Shown: positions 18,491-28,700 of the stretch, piece after piece | How positions within the stretch are numbered: the stretch's first letter is position 1 | Layout: every line of letters begins with the position of its first letter | Source of the DNA: Lyngbya sp. PCC 8106 | GTDB taxonomy: Bacteria; Cyanobacteriota; Cyanobacteriia; Cyanobacteriales; Microcoleaceae | Assembly: GCF_000169095.1 (NCBI RefSeq) | Contig: NZ_AAVU01000007.1 | Coordinates: 123,977-187,976, forward strand | Length of the DNA: 64,000 nt | Direction: 5' to 3' | Program-made: the position numbers and the translations under genes | The notes under the pieces: generated by a model | Databases searched by the model: none | Seen by the model: only the letters and a program-made list of their open reading frames with translations | What the model was told of the DNA's origin: nothing

Positions 18491-19930
18491 ATGACTTCAT
18501 TAACCACAGAAACAGAAAAAATCGATAAAGGAAATATTGTCGTTGTCGATGATACACCAGATAACTTGCGCTTGTTGGGTAACATTCTCAGAAAAGAAGG
18601 ATATAAGGTTCGATTAATTCCGAATGGAGAGTTAGCTTTATCCGGGATTGAGTTATTACGACCTGATCTAATTTTACTCGATATAATGATGCCGGAGATG
18701 AACGGTTATGAGGTGTGTCAACACTTAAAAGCAAGAGAACACAGCCGGGATGTTCCGGTGATTTTTATTAGCGCGATTGATGAGGTTTCAGATAAAGTGA
18801 AAGCCTTTGAAGCCGGAGGAGTTGATTATATTACGAAGCCGTTTCAAGTTCAAGAGGTATTAGTCCGAGTCGAAACTCATCTAAAGATTCATTTTCTGCA
18901 AAAGAATTTACTCGAAAAAAATCAAGAGTTAGAAGTTACCCTCGAACAACTCAAAGCCACTCAAAATCAACTGGTTCAGTCAGAAAAAATGGCAGCACTG
19001 GGACAATTGGTTGCCGGAATTGCCCATGAAATTAATACTCCTTTGGGGGCGATTCGTTCTTCTATCGAGAATATTACCACCTTTTTTAATGATAATTTAG
19101 AACATCTACCCGAAGTTCTCCGAACGTTAACTCCAAAAGCACAGCAAGATTTATTTGCCCTCTGTCAGCAGTCTTTACAACAAACAACAGGCTATTCTAA
19201 CAAAGAAAAACGTCAAGCTAAACGGGCTTTGAGCCGTCAGTTAGAAGCGGATCAGATTGCCAATGCAGATACGATTGCGGATACACTTGTTGATCTCGGA
19301 ATCATGGAAGGTTCATCATCGATTTTATCATTTTTACACGATAAAGAGGGCAATAAAGTGCTAGATTTAGCCTATCAAATTACCAGTGTTCAAAAAAGTG
19401 CTAACACGATTAAAACCGCGACAGACCGAGCCGCAAAGGTTGTATTTGCCTTAAAAACTTATGCCCGATATGATCATTTTGGAAATCTTGTTGAAGCCAA
19501 TATTATTGAGGGAATCGAAACGGTATTAACGCTGTATCAAAATCAGATCAAGCAAGGGATCGAAGTAATCCGAAACTATCCTGATTCTATGCCTTCGATT
19601 TTATGTTATCCTGATGAGCTAAATCAAGTGTGGACAAATCTAGTTCATAATGCCTTACAAGCGATGAATTATCAAGGGACGTTAACCATTGATGTTATCT
19701 ATGAAAGCCAGAACCTAGTGATTCATATTACTGACAGTGGTGATGGAATTCCCCCGGAAATTCAATCCAAAATTTTTGATCCTTTCTTTACTACAAAACC
19801 CGCAGGTCAAGGAAGTGGTTTGGGTTTAGACATCGTTCAAAAAATCATTGCAAAACATCAAGGTAAAATCGAGGTAAAATCGGTTCCGAGTGAAACCATA
19901 TTTACCGTCTGTTTACCCATTCAGAGTTAA
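18491..19930 (+). CDS. Receiver domain-histidine kinase (REC-HisKA-HATPase)
   Basis: A signalling kinase with an N-terminal receiver instead of a sensor. The REC domain (about residues 18-140 of this start) has VVDDTPDN and the phospho-acceptor in LILLDIMMPEMNGYEV, with the conserved Lys in YITKPFQ. A short coiled coil leads to the HisKA box (GQLVAGIAHEINTP) and the C-terminal ATPase domain (NQVWTNLVHNALQAM, GDGIPPEIQSKIFDPFFTTK, GSGLGLDIVQKI). The ATG at 18491 has an AGGA eight to ten bases upstream and is preferred over 18458. It is cytosolic and is fed by an upstream kinase through the REC. The two regulators downstream are candidate partners. Confidence 0.92.
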   Translation: MTSLTTETEKIDKGNIVVVDDTPDNLRLLGNILRKEGYKVRLIPNGELALSGIELLRPDLILLDIMMPEMNGYEVCQHLKAREHSRDVPVIFISAIDEVSDKVKAFEAGGVDYITKPFQVQEVLVRVETHLKIHFLQKNLLEKNQELEVTLEQLKATQNQLVQSEKMAALGQLVAGIAHEINTPLGAIRSSIENITTFFNDNLEHLPEVLRTLTPKAQQDLFALCQQSLQQTTGYSNKEKRQAKRALSRQLEADQIANADTIADTLVDLGIMEGSSSILSFLHDKEGNKVLDLAYQITSVQKSANTIKTATDRAAKVVFALKTYARYDHFGNLVEANIIEGIETVLTLYQNQIKQGIEVIRNYPDSMPSILCYPDELNQVWTNLVHNALQAMNYQGTLTIDVIYESQNLVIHITDSGDGIPPEIQSKIFDPFFTTKPAGQGSGLGLDIVQKIIAKHQGKIEVKSVPSETIFTVCLPIQS

Positions 19931-20076
19931 TCACAATATCTATATTTATGATTGAACGAATTGCATGGTATCCTATGATCTGTAATGTGCTTTTCGAGAT
20001 GAAGTGCTTGCTATTCTCTGTTTGAATTGAGTTGCGCTCCTAGATTAAAATCCTAATTCTACTGAGGTTAGCTATA

Positions 20077-20514
20077 ATGTCTAAGCCCGTTATTTTATGT
20101 GTCGATGATGAATCTGTCGTTTTAGATAGTTTAAAAATTCAGCTCAAAAATGCTTTTCGAGATGCTTATAGCTATGAAATGGCGGAAAGTTCTGATGAAG
20201 CTTGGGAAATTTTAGAAGAACTTTGTGAGGATAATAGTCATGTTCTCGTCATTGTTTCTGATTGGTTAATGCCGGGAATGAAAGGGGATGAATTTTTAAT
20301 CAAAGTACATCAAAGATTCCCCAAAATTTTAAAGATCATGCTGACGGGACAAGCAGATATAGAAGCTGTAGAAAAGGCAATAGAACAAGCTAGTTTGTAT
20401 CGATGTTTATCGAAGCCTTGGAACAGTGAAGAACTAATTACCACGATTAAATCAGGGTTAACTAACTATCAATCTTCTCAAAACTATGAGCAAACCAGTG
20501 GTGATTTGTGTTGA
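20077..20514 (+). CDS. Stand-alone response regulator (REC)
   Basis: A single receiver domain of 145 residues: CVDDESVVLDSL at the start, phospho-acceptor Asp in VIVSDWLMPGMKGDEF, the switch Thr in MLTGQADIEA and Lys in LSKPWNSEEL. It closely resembles the receiver of the following gene, with the same LMPGMKGDE and LTGQAD blocks, so the pair arose by tandem duplication. The 3' end overlaps the next start by 29 bases. With no output domain, it could act as a phosphate sink or protein-binding switch. Confidence 0.9.
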   Translation: MSKPVILCVDDESVVLDSLKIQLKNAFRDAYSYEMAESSDEAWEILEELCEDNSHVLVIVSDWLMPGMKGDEFLIKVHQRFPKILKIMLTGQADIEAVEKAIEQASLYRCLSKPWNSEELITTIKSGLTNYQSSQNYEQTSGDLC

Positions 20515-21526
20515 TGACGAACCAACTATTTTAGACAGCTTAAAAGTTGAACTTAGAAAAGCCTTAGAAAATCAATGTATTATTGAAGTAGCTGAAGGGG
20601 GAGAAGAAGCGCTAGAACTTTTAGATGAACTTGAGGAAGAAAACTCAGAGATTGCTGTTGTGTTATCCGATTATTTAATGCCGGGAATGAAAGGTGATGA
20701 GCTACTCAAACTTATTCATCAAAGATTCCCGAAAACTTTAAATATATTGCTCACAGGACAAGCAGATTTACCCGCTCTGGGGAATGCAATCAAATATGCA
20801 AAACTCTATCGATATATTGCTAAACCTTGGCAACCGGAGGATTTAAGACTAACTGTAGTTGAGGCAGTTAACAGTTATGTTCAAGAGAAAAAACTCCAAG
20901 AACAAAACCTAAAACTACAACAAATGAATCAGGAGTTACAGCGATTAGCGGGAGAATTACAACAAGCAAATCGAGAACTTCAACGTTTGGCTGTGACTGA
21001 TAGTTTAACTCAATTGGCAAATCGTCGTCAATTTGATGAATATTTAATCCATGAATGGCTAAGAATGTTGCGAGAACAGCAATTTTTATCGGTAATTTTA
21101 TGTGATGTAGACTTTTTTAAAAATTACAACGATAAATATGGTCATCCCGCCGGAGATAATTGTTTAAGAAAGGTTGCTAAAGCCATTTGTCAACAAGTTC
21201 AGCGCCCTGGAGATTTAGCCGCTCGCTATGGTGGAGAAGAATTTGTGATTATCCTTCCTAATACTCAAGCCGAAGGTGCGATTAATGTTGCCGAAGGCAT
21301 TCGCCAGGCTATAAAATCCCTTAATATTCCCCATTCTCAATCTAAAATTGCAGATTGTATTACAGTAAGTTCGGGAGTGGCGAGTGTCGTTCCTCAAGCA
21401 AATGATTCACCCTCTAACTTGATTGCAACGGCGGATACTGCTCTCTACGAAGCCAAAAAAAAGGGCCGAGATTGTGTGATTTATAAACCCTTTTCTGACT
21501 GTTATGATTTTGATAATCTATTCTAA
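20486..21526 (+). CDS. Response regulator with diguanylate cyclase output (REC-GGDEF)
   Basis: Makes c-di-GMP when phosphorylated, by family rule. The REC domain spans residues about 1-135 (Asp in VVLSDYLMPGMKGDEL). A short coiled coil follows at about 140-165. The GGDEF domain spans about 165-335 with intact GGEEF and an RPGD I-site five residues upstream, so it should be active and product-inhibited. The ATG at 20486 lies within the end of the preceding regulator (29-base overlap), indicating coupled translation. The linker is typical of PleD/WspR-like enzymes that dimerise on activation. Confidence 0.93.
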   Translation: MSKPVVICVDDEPTILDSLKVELRKALENQCIIEVAEGGEEALELLDELEEENSEIAVVLSDYLMPGMKGDELLKLIHQRFPKTLNILLTGQADLPALGNAIKYAKLYRYIAKPWQPEDLRLTVVEAVNSYVQEKKLQEQNLKLQQMNQELQRLAGELQQANRELQRLAVTDSLTQLANRRQFDEYLIHEWLRMLREQQFLSVILCDVDFFKNYNDKYGHPAGDNCLRKVAKAICQQVQRPGDLAARYGGEEFVIILPNTQAEGAINVAEGIRQAIKSLNIPHSQSKIADCITVSSGVASVVPQANDSPSNLIATADTALYEAKKKGRDCVIYKPFSDCYDFDNLF

Positions 21527-21533
21527 ATAATTG

Positions 21534-21551
21534 AGTCTAATCCTTTAGACT
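21534..21551. terminator. Hairpin between convergent genes
   Basis: AGTCTAA (21534-21540) pairs perfectly with TTAGACT (21545-21551) around TCCT. It overlaps the stop codon of the minus-strand gene and sits 8 bases after the diguanylate cyclase stop. There is no clear T-run on either side, so the role in termination is only likely. Confidence 0.4.
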
Positions 21552-22654
21552 GATGTTAAGTATTCTAATTGAATGCTAACATGACGCTCCTCCAGCGTTT
21601 GTTTAAATAAATCCGTAGTTAAGGCTTGCTCAATCGGCCAAACTCCGGGTTGATTGAGTTGATTGGTGAGTAGAAGTTGAGCCACACTTCCGGTTCCTAT
21701 TCCCGCTGCAATGGCTGTATTTTCATGGGTGAGAGTTGAACAACATTCAACCCGTTTTTGGTCTTTGTAACCCTGAGTTGATGACCGAACAGCTACTCCA
21801 ATTCCACTAAAATAATCGGTGAATGTTGTCATCGCATAACTCACCTGAGAGAGAAATTCAATCACTGCGGTCTGTTGTAACCAACTTGACGGCCATTGAT
21901 GAGCAACCATTTGAGTTAAATAATTATAAAAATCGGGAAAAGTGCCGAATTTAGTGACGACTGTTTTAACATCAAAAGATTGAGCCAGAGTAAAACATTC
22001 CGGCATATCAAACCAATAGACCCCTAGTTTACCATAGGGTGCTGGAAATTCAATTTCTTCGCGATCGCTATAGGGTTTAACCTGTTGCCATTTTCCCTCT
22101 TTCCAGACCTCAAAGGGACGCTGTAACCCCAGAAAAGTCGTTCGCATCACGGTAATTCCCGCCCCACCGGAACCCCCAACAACATAACTCAAATGAATAT
22201 TTTCAACTTGATCTAACTGTTCAACACAAAGACGAACTAAACTATTAGAAATCCCCGGAAAAATACCCGTATTAATCACTGCCGTTATGCCTTTTTCTTG
22301 AGCTTGATGGTGATAATTTAAAGCCTGGATTGTAAAGCTGCGATTATCACTCACATCAATATAATTCACTCCCGCATCAATACACAGTTTCAGAACTGTT
22401 GCATCCCGATAGTGAAATGGCCCGGCACAATGAATCACTAAATCAACGGACGAAATTGCAGCTTTTAATGAATCGCGTTCAGCTAACTCTAACTCTAAAA
22501 ACTGCATTCTCGGATCAAGAGGCAGCTGAGATTGTATAGCTTTCCGACCCGTTACAATAATCTCAACCTCTGGGATAAAATGAATAATATCTTGAGCAAC
22601 ACAACTCCCAACTCGTCCTCGTCCTCCTAAAATTAAAACTCGCTTTTTCATCAT
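21545..22654 (-). CDS. Saccharopine dehydrogenase-like NAD(P)-binding protein
   Basis: An oxidoreductase-fold protein of 369 residues. The N-terminal Rossmann motif GGRGRVGS is clear, followed by SVDLVIHCAGPFHYRDATV and a conserved YIDVSDNRSF loop typical of saccharopine-dehydrogenase-like proteins. In cyanobacteria such proteins often have no known substrate, so lysine metabolism should not be assumed. No signal peptide or membrane anchor is evident. The start has MMKKRVLILGG, with the second Met as an alternative. Confidence 0.85.
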   Translation of the reverse strand: MMKKRVLILGGRGRVGSCVAQDIIHFIPEVEIIVTGRKAIQSQLPLDPRMQFLELELAERDSLKAAISSVDLVIHCAGPFHYRDATVLKLCIDAGVNYIDVSDNRSFTIQALNYHHQAQEKGITAVINTGIFPGISNSLVRLCVEQLDQVENIHLSYVVGGSGGAGITVMRTTFLGLQRPFEVWKEGKWQQVKPYSDREEIEFPAPYGKLGVYWFDMPECFTLAQSFDVKTVVTKFGTFPDFYNYLTQMVAHQWPSSWLQQTAVIEFLSQVSYAMTTFTDYFSGIGVAVRSSTQGYKDQKRVECCSTLTHENTAIAAGIGTGSVAQLLLTNQLNQPGVWPIEQALTTDLFKQTLEERHVSIQLEYLTSV

Positions 22655-22709
22655 GTTATTGATTGTCTATTGTTGGCATTAAACAAAAAATGTTTGATTG
22701 AATCTGGGT

Positions 22710-23507
22710 TTAAGTAAAAGCAGTTAAAATTGCCCTTGCTGTTTGAATATTAGTCGCACAAATCACCTGAGAAGCATCACACAATCTTAAAATAGCATCT
22801 ATAGACGCTCGGTTAGGTCTACGAGCTAAGGGATCTCTAAAACAAACCACAGCTTTAATATTACCTAAGATAATTTGTGCGCCAATCGTATCTGATCCCC
22901 CAACTAACACATTAGAATTAATCACCTGTTTCACATTCAGATTAATATTCTGCTGCAAACTTTGAGCCACCCATTCTGGTGCAAAAATAGGTATATTGTA
23001 CAAGATATCTATTTCCTTTTGTACCCAGTCTAGCAAATCTGACATTTTCGTTTCATCTGCCATCAGAATCATATATTTGCGATGCGCTTGAATTCCACTG
23101 TTGCGAATGTTCTCAACGGCGGATTGGGTAATACGATGAACGAGTTTAACGGCTAAATAAGGATGTTTGAGTTTGAGATTTTCAATATCATCAAAAGTCA
23201 TAATCGCAATTTGACCATCACTCGCCGCAATAAAATCAGCTTGGCGATCAACTGACTCCAGCAGCGCCATTTCTCCTAAAAAGTCTCCCGCAACTCGGCT
23301 TGGGTTGTCAACTTGATGATCATCTATAATACTAATTTCTCCACTGAGAAGTAATCCAAAAGAAGTATCACGTCCAGTTTTGGGCATGATCTCTTGTAAG
23401 TCAAAAAACTTATGAATGGAAAAATATTCACAGATCAGTTCGATTTCTTCCGAGTAAAAATCCTTGAAAGTCTCTAAATTGTGAAATAAGTCCGCTTTCT
23501 CAGACAT
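22710..23507 (-). CDS. Cyclic-nucleotide-binding domain fused to a methylglyoxal-synthase-like domain
   Basis: The N-terminal part (about 115 residues) is a CAP_ED domain (LLSGEISI, GDFLGEMALLESVDRQADFIA), with an intact-looking GEMALL but no canonical R-T/S-A after it. The C-terminal part (about 120 residues) follows methylglyoxal synthase: IGAQIILGNIKAVVCFRDPL, AILRLCD and ATNIQTARAIL. Comparison with E. coli MgsA as I remember it shows loss of the His in the first AHD motif (here ADE), the TGTTG phosphate loop, the catalytic Asp of GGDQQ (here GGSDT) and the His of PHDPD (here PNRAS). It is therefore probably a ligand-sensing domain, not an enzyme (inference). An upstream ATG (23549) would add a short hydrophobic stretch; 23507 is preferred. 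Confidence 0.85.
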   Translation of the reverse strand: MSEKADLFHNLETFKDFYSEEIELICEYFSIHKFFDLQEIMPKTGRDTSFGLLLSGEISIIDDHQVDNPSRVAGDFLGEMALLESVDRQADFIAASDGQIAIMTFDDIENLKLKHPYLAVKLVHRITQSAVENIRNSGIQAHRKYMILMADETKMSDLLDWVQKEIDILYNIPIFAPEWVAQSLQQNINLNVKQVINSNVLVGGSDTIGAQIILGNIKAVVCFRDPLARRPNRASIDAILRLCDASQVICATNIQTARAILTAFT

Positions 23508-23568
23508 AAAGTCAGAACCCCAAGAGTATATTAGGAGAAAAATGATCACAGTCTACTTTTGGTCAAAT

Positions 23569-23608
23569 CAGGAAGGCTTGACCAACGGTCACAGCAGGAA
23601 GGCTTGAC
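23569..23608. repeat. 14-bp direct repeat in the divergent intergenic region
   Basis: CAGGAAGGCTTGAC occurs at 23569-23582 and again at 23595-23608, 26 bases apart. It lies upstream of both the cNMP/MGS-like gene and CbiG-CobJ. It may be a regulatory site pair or a chance duplication. Confidence 0.5.
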
Positions 23609-23790
23609 TCGTCGGGAAATACAAAAACTCAAATGTTGAGAGCCAGATTCTTCAGAAACTCAACTGAAGATTTGAGAATTGAAAATTTCCCTCGATGAAT
23701 CTGACCTCAATCTGCGCGTCAAAAATCCCCAACTACAACTTATAATTAAATCAATATAATAACTGAATCGCACATCTATTCCCAAATTTG

Positions 23791-25653
23791 ATGAGTCTAT
23801 CACAACTGATTGCATTTGAACCGATTGCGGCGATCGCTACAACTCCCAACGCCAGCCAACGACTGCAACCCTTGTGTCAGACTGCCGATGTGACGCTCTA
23901 TGTCCCTCAATCTTTGGGCAATATTCCCAGAACCCAAGTTTACCCTGACTCTCTACGACAACTCCTCCCGCAACTGTGGTCAAGTCATCGCGCCATTGTC
24001 TTCTGTTTGGCGTTAGGCGCCGTTGTCCGTCTGATTGCCCCTTTATTACAACACAAATCCACTGATCCGGCGATTATCGTAGTTGATGAAACGGGTCAAT
24101 TTGTGATTAGTGTCTGTAGTGGTCATATTGGTGGCGGCGATCAGCTGGCCCAACTGGTCGCCCGTATACTGGGAGCAACTCCGATTTTAACCGGATCAGC
24201 CAACGCTTTGAATCTCCCCGGAATTGATGTTTTAGGGACTCCTTTTGGCTGGAAACGCGGTAGCGGAGACTGGACAGGGGTGAGCGCTGCCATTGCCCAA
24301 CAAAAAACGGTACAAGTCCAGCAAGAAGCGGGTTCCACGCTTTGGCAACACCATCTCCCCGCAACTCATTCTTTTGAATTTACCTCAACTCAAACCCCCC
24401 AAGCCCAAATCTGGATTAGCCCGAAACAGCGACAACTCTCAACTGAAGATTTACCTCAAGTTCAGTGGCATCCGCGAGTGTTGTGGGTGGGTGTCGGTTG
24501 TGAACGCAATACCCCCAAAGCGGTGATTGAAAGGGCAATTTTAGAAGTCCTACAAGCCCATCAACTGGCAGAAGAAGCCGTTGCCGGAATTGCCACAATC
24601 GATCTCAAAGCTGATGAAACTGGATTGGTGGAACTTTGTCAAGAGCGTCACTGGCCGTTACAGACATTCAGCGCTGAAATTTTGCGTCAGGTGACGGTGC
24701 CGACGCCTTCGGAGATTGTTCAGTCTGAGGTGGGAACGCCCAGTGTTGCTGAAGCTGCCGCCTTACAAGCCGCCCAAGTTCAACCGTTACTCGTGTCTAA
24801 ACAGATTTATCGTTCTCACAGGCCCCAACCCTCGGAAGCCGAAAGAATCGGTCAGGCGGTAACGGTGGCCATTGCGATCGCCCAACAGGAATATACCGGA
24901 CGAGACGGACAATTATTGCTTGTGGGTATAGGCCCCGGTCAACTCAACCAAATGACTCCTGCCGCTCAAACTGCCGTAACTCAAGCCGATGTAGTGATTG
25001 GGTATTCGTTGTATTTAGATTTAATTACACCACTTTTGCGATCGGGGCAAATTGTTGAGTCCTATCCCATTACCCAGGAACGTCAACGGGCTGAACGGGC
25101 GATTGGGTTGGCCCAATGGGGTCTAACGGTGGCGGTAGTGTCTTCGGGAGATTGTGGGATTTATGGGATGGCGGGGTTGGTGTTTGAACAGCTTCGCGCC
25201 CAAGGTTGGCAAGGTGAAACGCCTCGAGTGCAAGTGTTTCCGGGGATTAGTGCGTTGCAAGCGGCGGCTTCTCGGGTTGGGGCGCCATTGATGCACGATT
25301 TTTGTGCAATTAGTTTGAGTGATTTGTTGACGCCTTGGGAGATGATTGAAAAGCGCTTAAAAGCCGCAGCGATGGCTGATTTTGTTTGTGCTTTATATAA
25401 TCCGCGATCGCGCAGTCGTACAGAACAATTATCTCAGGCTCAGGCGATTTTTTTACAGTTTCGTTCTCCTCAAACTCCTGTGGCTTTAGTGCGTTCAGCC
25501 TATCGAGACGATGAACACATTACCTTGACTACCTTAGAGAAATTAGGGGAAGTTTCGGTTGATATGTTAACAACGGTTTTGATTGGTAATCAAAGTACAA
25601 CTTTTCACCACAATTGGATGATTACACCCCGAGGGTATCTGGGATTTACTTAA
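23791..25653 (+). CDS. cbiG-cobJ: CbiG-CobJ fusion (cobalamin biosynthesis)
   Basis: A cobalamin ring-contraction enzyme fusion. The N-terminal part (about 350 residues) is CbiG-like, a cobalt-precorrin 5A hydrolase: VVRLIAPLL, VCSGHIGGGDQLAQ, and GVGCERNTP in the C-terminal CbiG subdomain. The C-terminal part (about 245 residues) is CobJ/CbiH precorrin-3B C17-methyltransferase: LLVGIGPGQLNQMTP, GDCGIYGMAG, VFPGISALQAAASRVGAP, CALYNPRSRSR. Such fusions are known in cyanobacteria. The ATG at 23791 is preferred over TTG 23788. I found no cobalamin riboswitch in the 240-bp leader. It acts downstream of CobA in the same pathway. Confidence 0.95.
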   Translation: MSLSQLIAFEPIAAIATTPNASQRLQPLCQTADVTLYVPQSLGNIPRTQVYPDSLRQLLPQLWSSHRAIVFCLALGAVVRLIAPLLQHKSTDPAIIVVDETGQFVISVCSGHIGGGDQLAQLVARILGATPILTGSANALNLPGIDVLGTPFGWKRGSGDWTGVSAAIAQQKTVQVQQEAGSTLWQHHLPATHSFEFTSTQTPQAQIWISPKQRQLSTEDLPQVQWHPRVLWVGVGCERNTPKAVIERAILEVLQAHQLAEEAVAGIATIDLKADETGLVELCQERHWPLQTFSAEILRQVTVPTPSEIVQSEVGTPSVAEAAALQAAQVQPLLVSKQIYRSHRPQPSEAERIGQAVTVAIAIAQQEYTGRDGQLLLVGIGPGQLNQMTPAAQTAVTQADVVIGYSLYLDLITPLLRSGQIVESYPITQERQRAERAIGLAQWGLTVAVVSSGDCGIYGMAGLVFEQLRAQGWQGETPRVQVFPGISALQAAASRVGAPLMHDFCAISLSDLLTPWEMIEKRLKAAAMADFVCALYNPRSRSRTEQLSQAQAIFLQFRSPQTPVALVRSAYRDDEHITLTTLEKLGEVSVDMLTTVLIGNQSTTFHHNWMITPRGYLGFT

Positions 25654-25753
25654 TAAAATTTCAACTTTAGTGAGTGAATAAAATACAAGTTAAAGTAGAG
25701 CTATTCATACTTTACTCTTGTTCAAATGATAGAAATTTTCAAGTCTGCCTAAA

Positions 25754-28700
25754 ATGTATATGAGCGAAAATATTGAGTCTAACGGGACTCCAGCTTTAGA
25801 ACAAATTCTGAATCAATCTCCACTCATTGTTACTCCAGAAACTTGTATAACAGATGTGTTGACTTTGCTCAATCAATCTCAGGAAGCAGATTGTGTTTTA
25901 GTCGTGGAAGCCCAACAGCTTGTGGGAATCTTCACCACTAGCGATGGAGTCAGACAAATCGTTGAGGGGAGTCTTCAAAAAATTCCGATTAAGAAGGTAA
26001 TGACTCAGCCCGTGATTACACTCGATGAGAGTGAATATCGAGATATTTTCCAAGTTTTATCTTTGTTAAAGCAGCATCAAATTTATCACCTTCCCATTAT
26101 CTCTAGAGAAGGAAAACTGCAAGGTTTGATTACACAAGACCGTTTACTTCAATCCTTTGCTGCCGTTGATTTGTCTAGTCAGGTTCAATCCCTACAGCAA
26201 AAAATATCTCGGATACAGTTAGAAAAAAAGGGAATATTACAACAGCAAAATCAACAACTAGAACAGCAAGTTCAGGAACGAACAGCCGCTTTAAATCAAC
26301 AAATTGATTTGGATCGCATCTTAATTAATATTGCTGATAACATTCGGCGTTCTCTTAATCTCGGTCAAATTCTGAATACGACTGTCACCGAAATTAAACA
26401 GTTACTCCAGGTTGATCGAGTTGTAATTTATCGCTTTAATCCCGACTGGAGTGGGGTAATTATTGCTGAATCTGTAGGGGCTGGATGGCTGTCAATTTTA
26501 GGAACATTTATTGACGATTCTTGCTTTGCTCCCAACTGGGTTAAATCCTATCACAACGGTAAAATACGAGTCATTTCTGATATTTATACAGCCGAAATGT
26601 CATCCTGTCATCGCGAGTTACTCGAAGCACTACAGGTTCGGGCTAAAGTTCTGGTTCCAATTCTATTAAATTCTCCTGAACATTCCTCCAGGGAATGTTT
26701 TTTATGGGGATTACTGATCGCTCATAACTGTGGCGAACCTCGGCACTGGCTACAGCATGAAATTCAGTTATTAGAAAAATTGGCAGTACAAATTTCAATG
26801 GCGATTCAACAATCTGAACTTTATCATCAATTAGAAGTTTTGGCAACTCAGCGAACACTTAAATTAATTGAAATAAACAGTCAGTTATACCAAGAAATTA
26901 AAGAGCGTCGTCGAATTGAAAATACTCTCGAAAAGAGCAATGATCTTTTGCAAGCGATCAGTGAAGTACAATCTCAATTTATTGCAAATGCCGAGTCAAG
27001 AATTTTATTTGATTTTCTCCTCGAAAATTTTTTGAATCTGACCGAAAGTGAATACGGTTTTATTGGGGAGATTCTCTATACTAAAAAAGGAGAGCCTTAC
27101 CTCAATAAAAGTTATGTCAAAATCAAAGGGAAACCCGAGCTAAAAAATTACAAAATCACCAACAATTCTTGGGAGCAAGAAACCTACAGTTGGGATGAAA
27201 AAACGGATCAGAAAGGGATGGGGTTTTACACTCTAAAAACTCTATTTAGATCGGTGATGACAAGGGGTGAACCCGTGATTGCTAATGATATCAAAAATGA
27301 CTCCATCATAGGAGAAACACCAGAGGATTATCTACCCTTGAATGCTTTTTTAGGAATTCCATTTTTTAGCCCCTCTCAAAAGTTAGTGGGAATCGTTGGA
27401 ATTGCCAACTGTCCAAAGGGTTATGACGAAGCATTAATTCAATATTTACAGCCCTTTTTAGCCACCTGTGCCAATATTATAGAAGCCCATCGTAGTAATC
27501 GTCGTAGTAAAGAAGCGGAAAAAGAGTTGCGAGAAAGTGAAGCGAGATCTCGCCTTTTTACTGACATCACGCTCAAGATTAGGGAATCTTTACAACTCAA
27601 TGAAATTTTACAAGCGACGGTAACAGAAATTCAGAAAATTTTAGAGGTTGAACGAATCTTAATTTATCAAGTCTTTGCCAACGGTACGGGTCGTGTGGTC
27701 TTTGAAGAAGTTCAACCGGGATGGACTTCCATTCTTAATATTGATTTTCCAGAAGATGTTTTTCCCCTAGAGCATCAACAGACCTATTACAACGGACAAG
27801 CAAAAGCAATTTCTGATGTCAATCAAGCTTATAGTGAAATCACACCTTGTCTACTGGATTTTGCAGAAACATGGCAGATCAAAGCTAAGTTAATTGTACC
27901 AATATTACAGGACAATAATCTTTGGGGATTTATGATTGCTCATCACTGTTCAGCACCTAGAGATTGGAAACAATTTGAGATCGAACTCCTACAACAAATT
28001 ACAATTCAACTGGGGGTTGCTCTGGCTCATGCAAAACTCCTCGAACGTGAAAAAGAACTAAATGAACTCAAGTCACGTTTTATCTCAATGGCTTCTCATG
28101 AATTTCGGACTCCTTTGACTTGGATTGCTTCTTCTGCGGGAATTTTAGAAGATTATGGTGATCGCCTTCAGTCTGAAAAGAAACAAAAACATTTCGCTCG
28201 GATTCAATCTTCGGTTCAGTATATGACTCAACTCTTGAATGATGTGCTAACCATTAGTCGTTCAGAAGTTTATCAGCTAGAATGTAATCCAATATCTTTT
28301 GAACTGGTTGAATTTTGTTCGGATTTAGTTGAAGAATTACAAACTTCAACTCACCAACACCAGATTATTTTTAGGGCTTTTTATGCAGATAATCCTCGAG
28401 ATGAAATTAAGCTAATTCCAGTTTTTCTCGATGATAAATTGTTACGGCAAATTCTCACCAACTTATTGACAAACGCGATTAAATATTCACCCAAAGCTGA
28501 ATCGATTAACTTCGAGATCATTCGTCAAGAGCAAGAAGTGATCTTCAAAATTCAAGATTCTGGGATTGGAATTCCACTTGCAGATCAATCTAGAATCTTT
28601 CAGTCTTTTCATCGAGCCAACAATGTTGATACCATTGCAGGTACAGGTTTAGGGCTGGCGATTGTCAAGAACTGTGTTGAGGTTCAAGGTGGTGAAATTA

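Noticed and set aside
23550..23790. Cobalamin riboswitch before CbiG-CobJ
   Set aside because: I found no B12-box-like sequence in the 240-bp leader; only a 14-base direct repeat.
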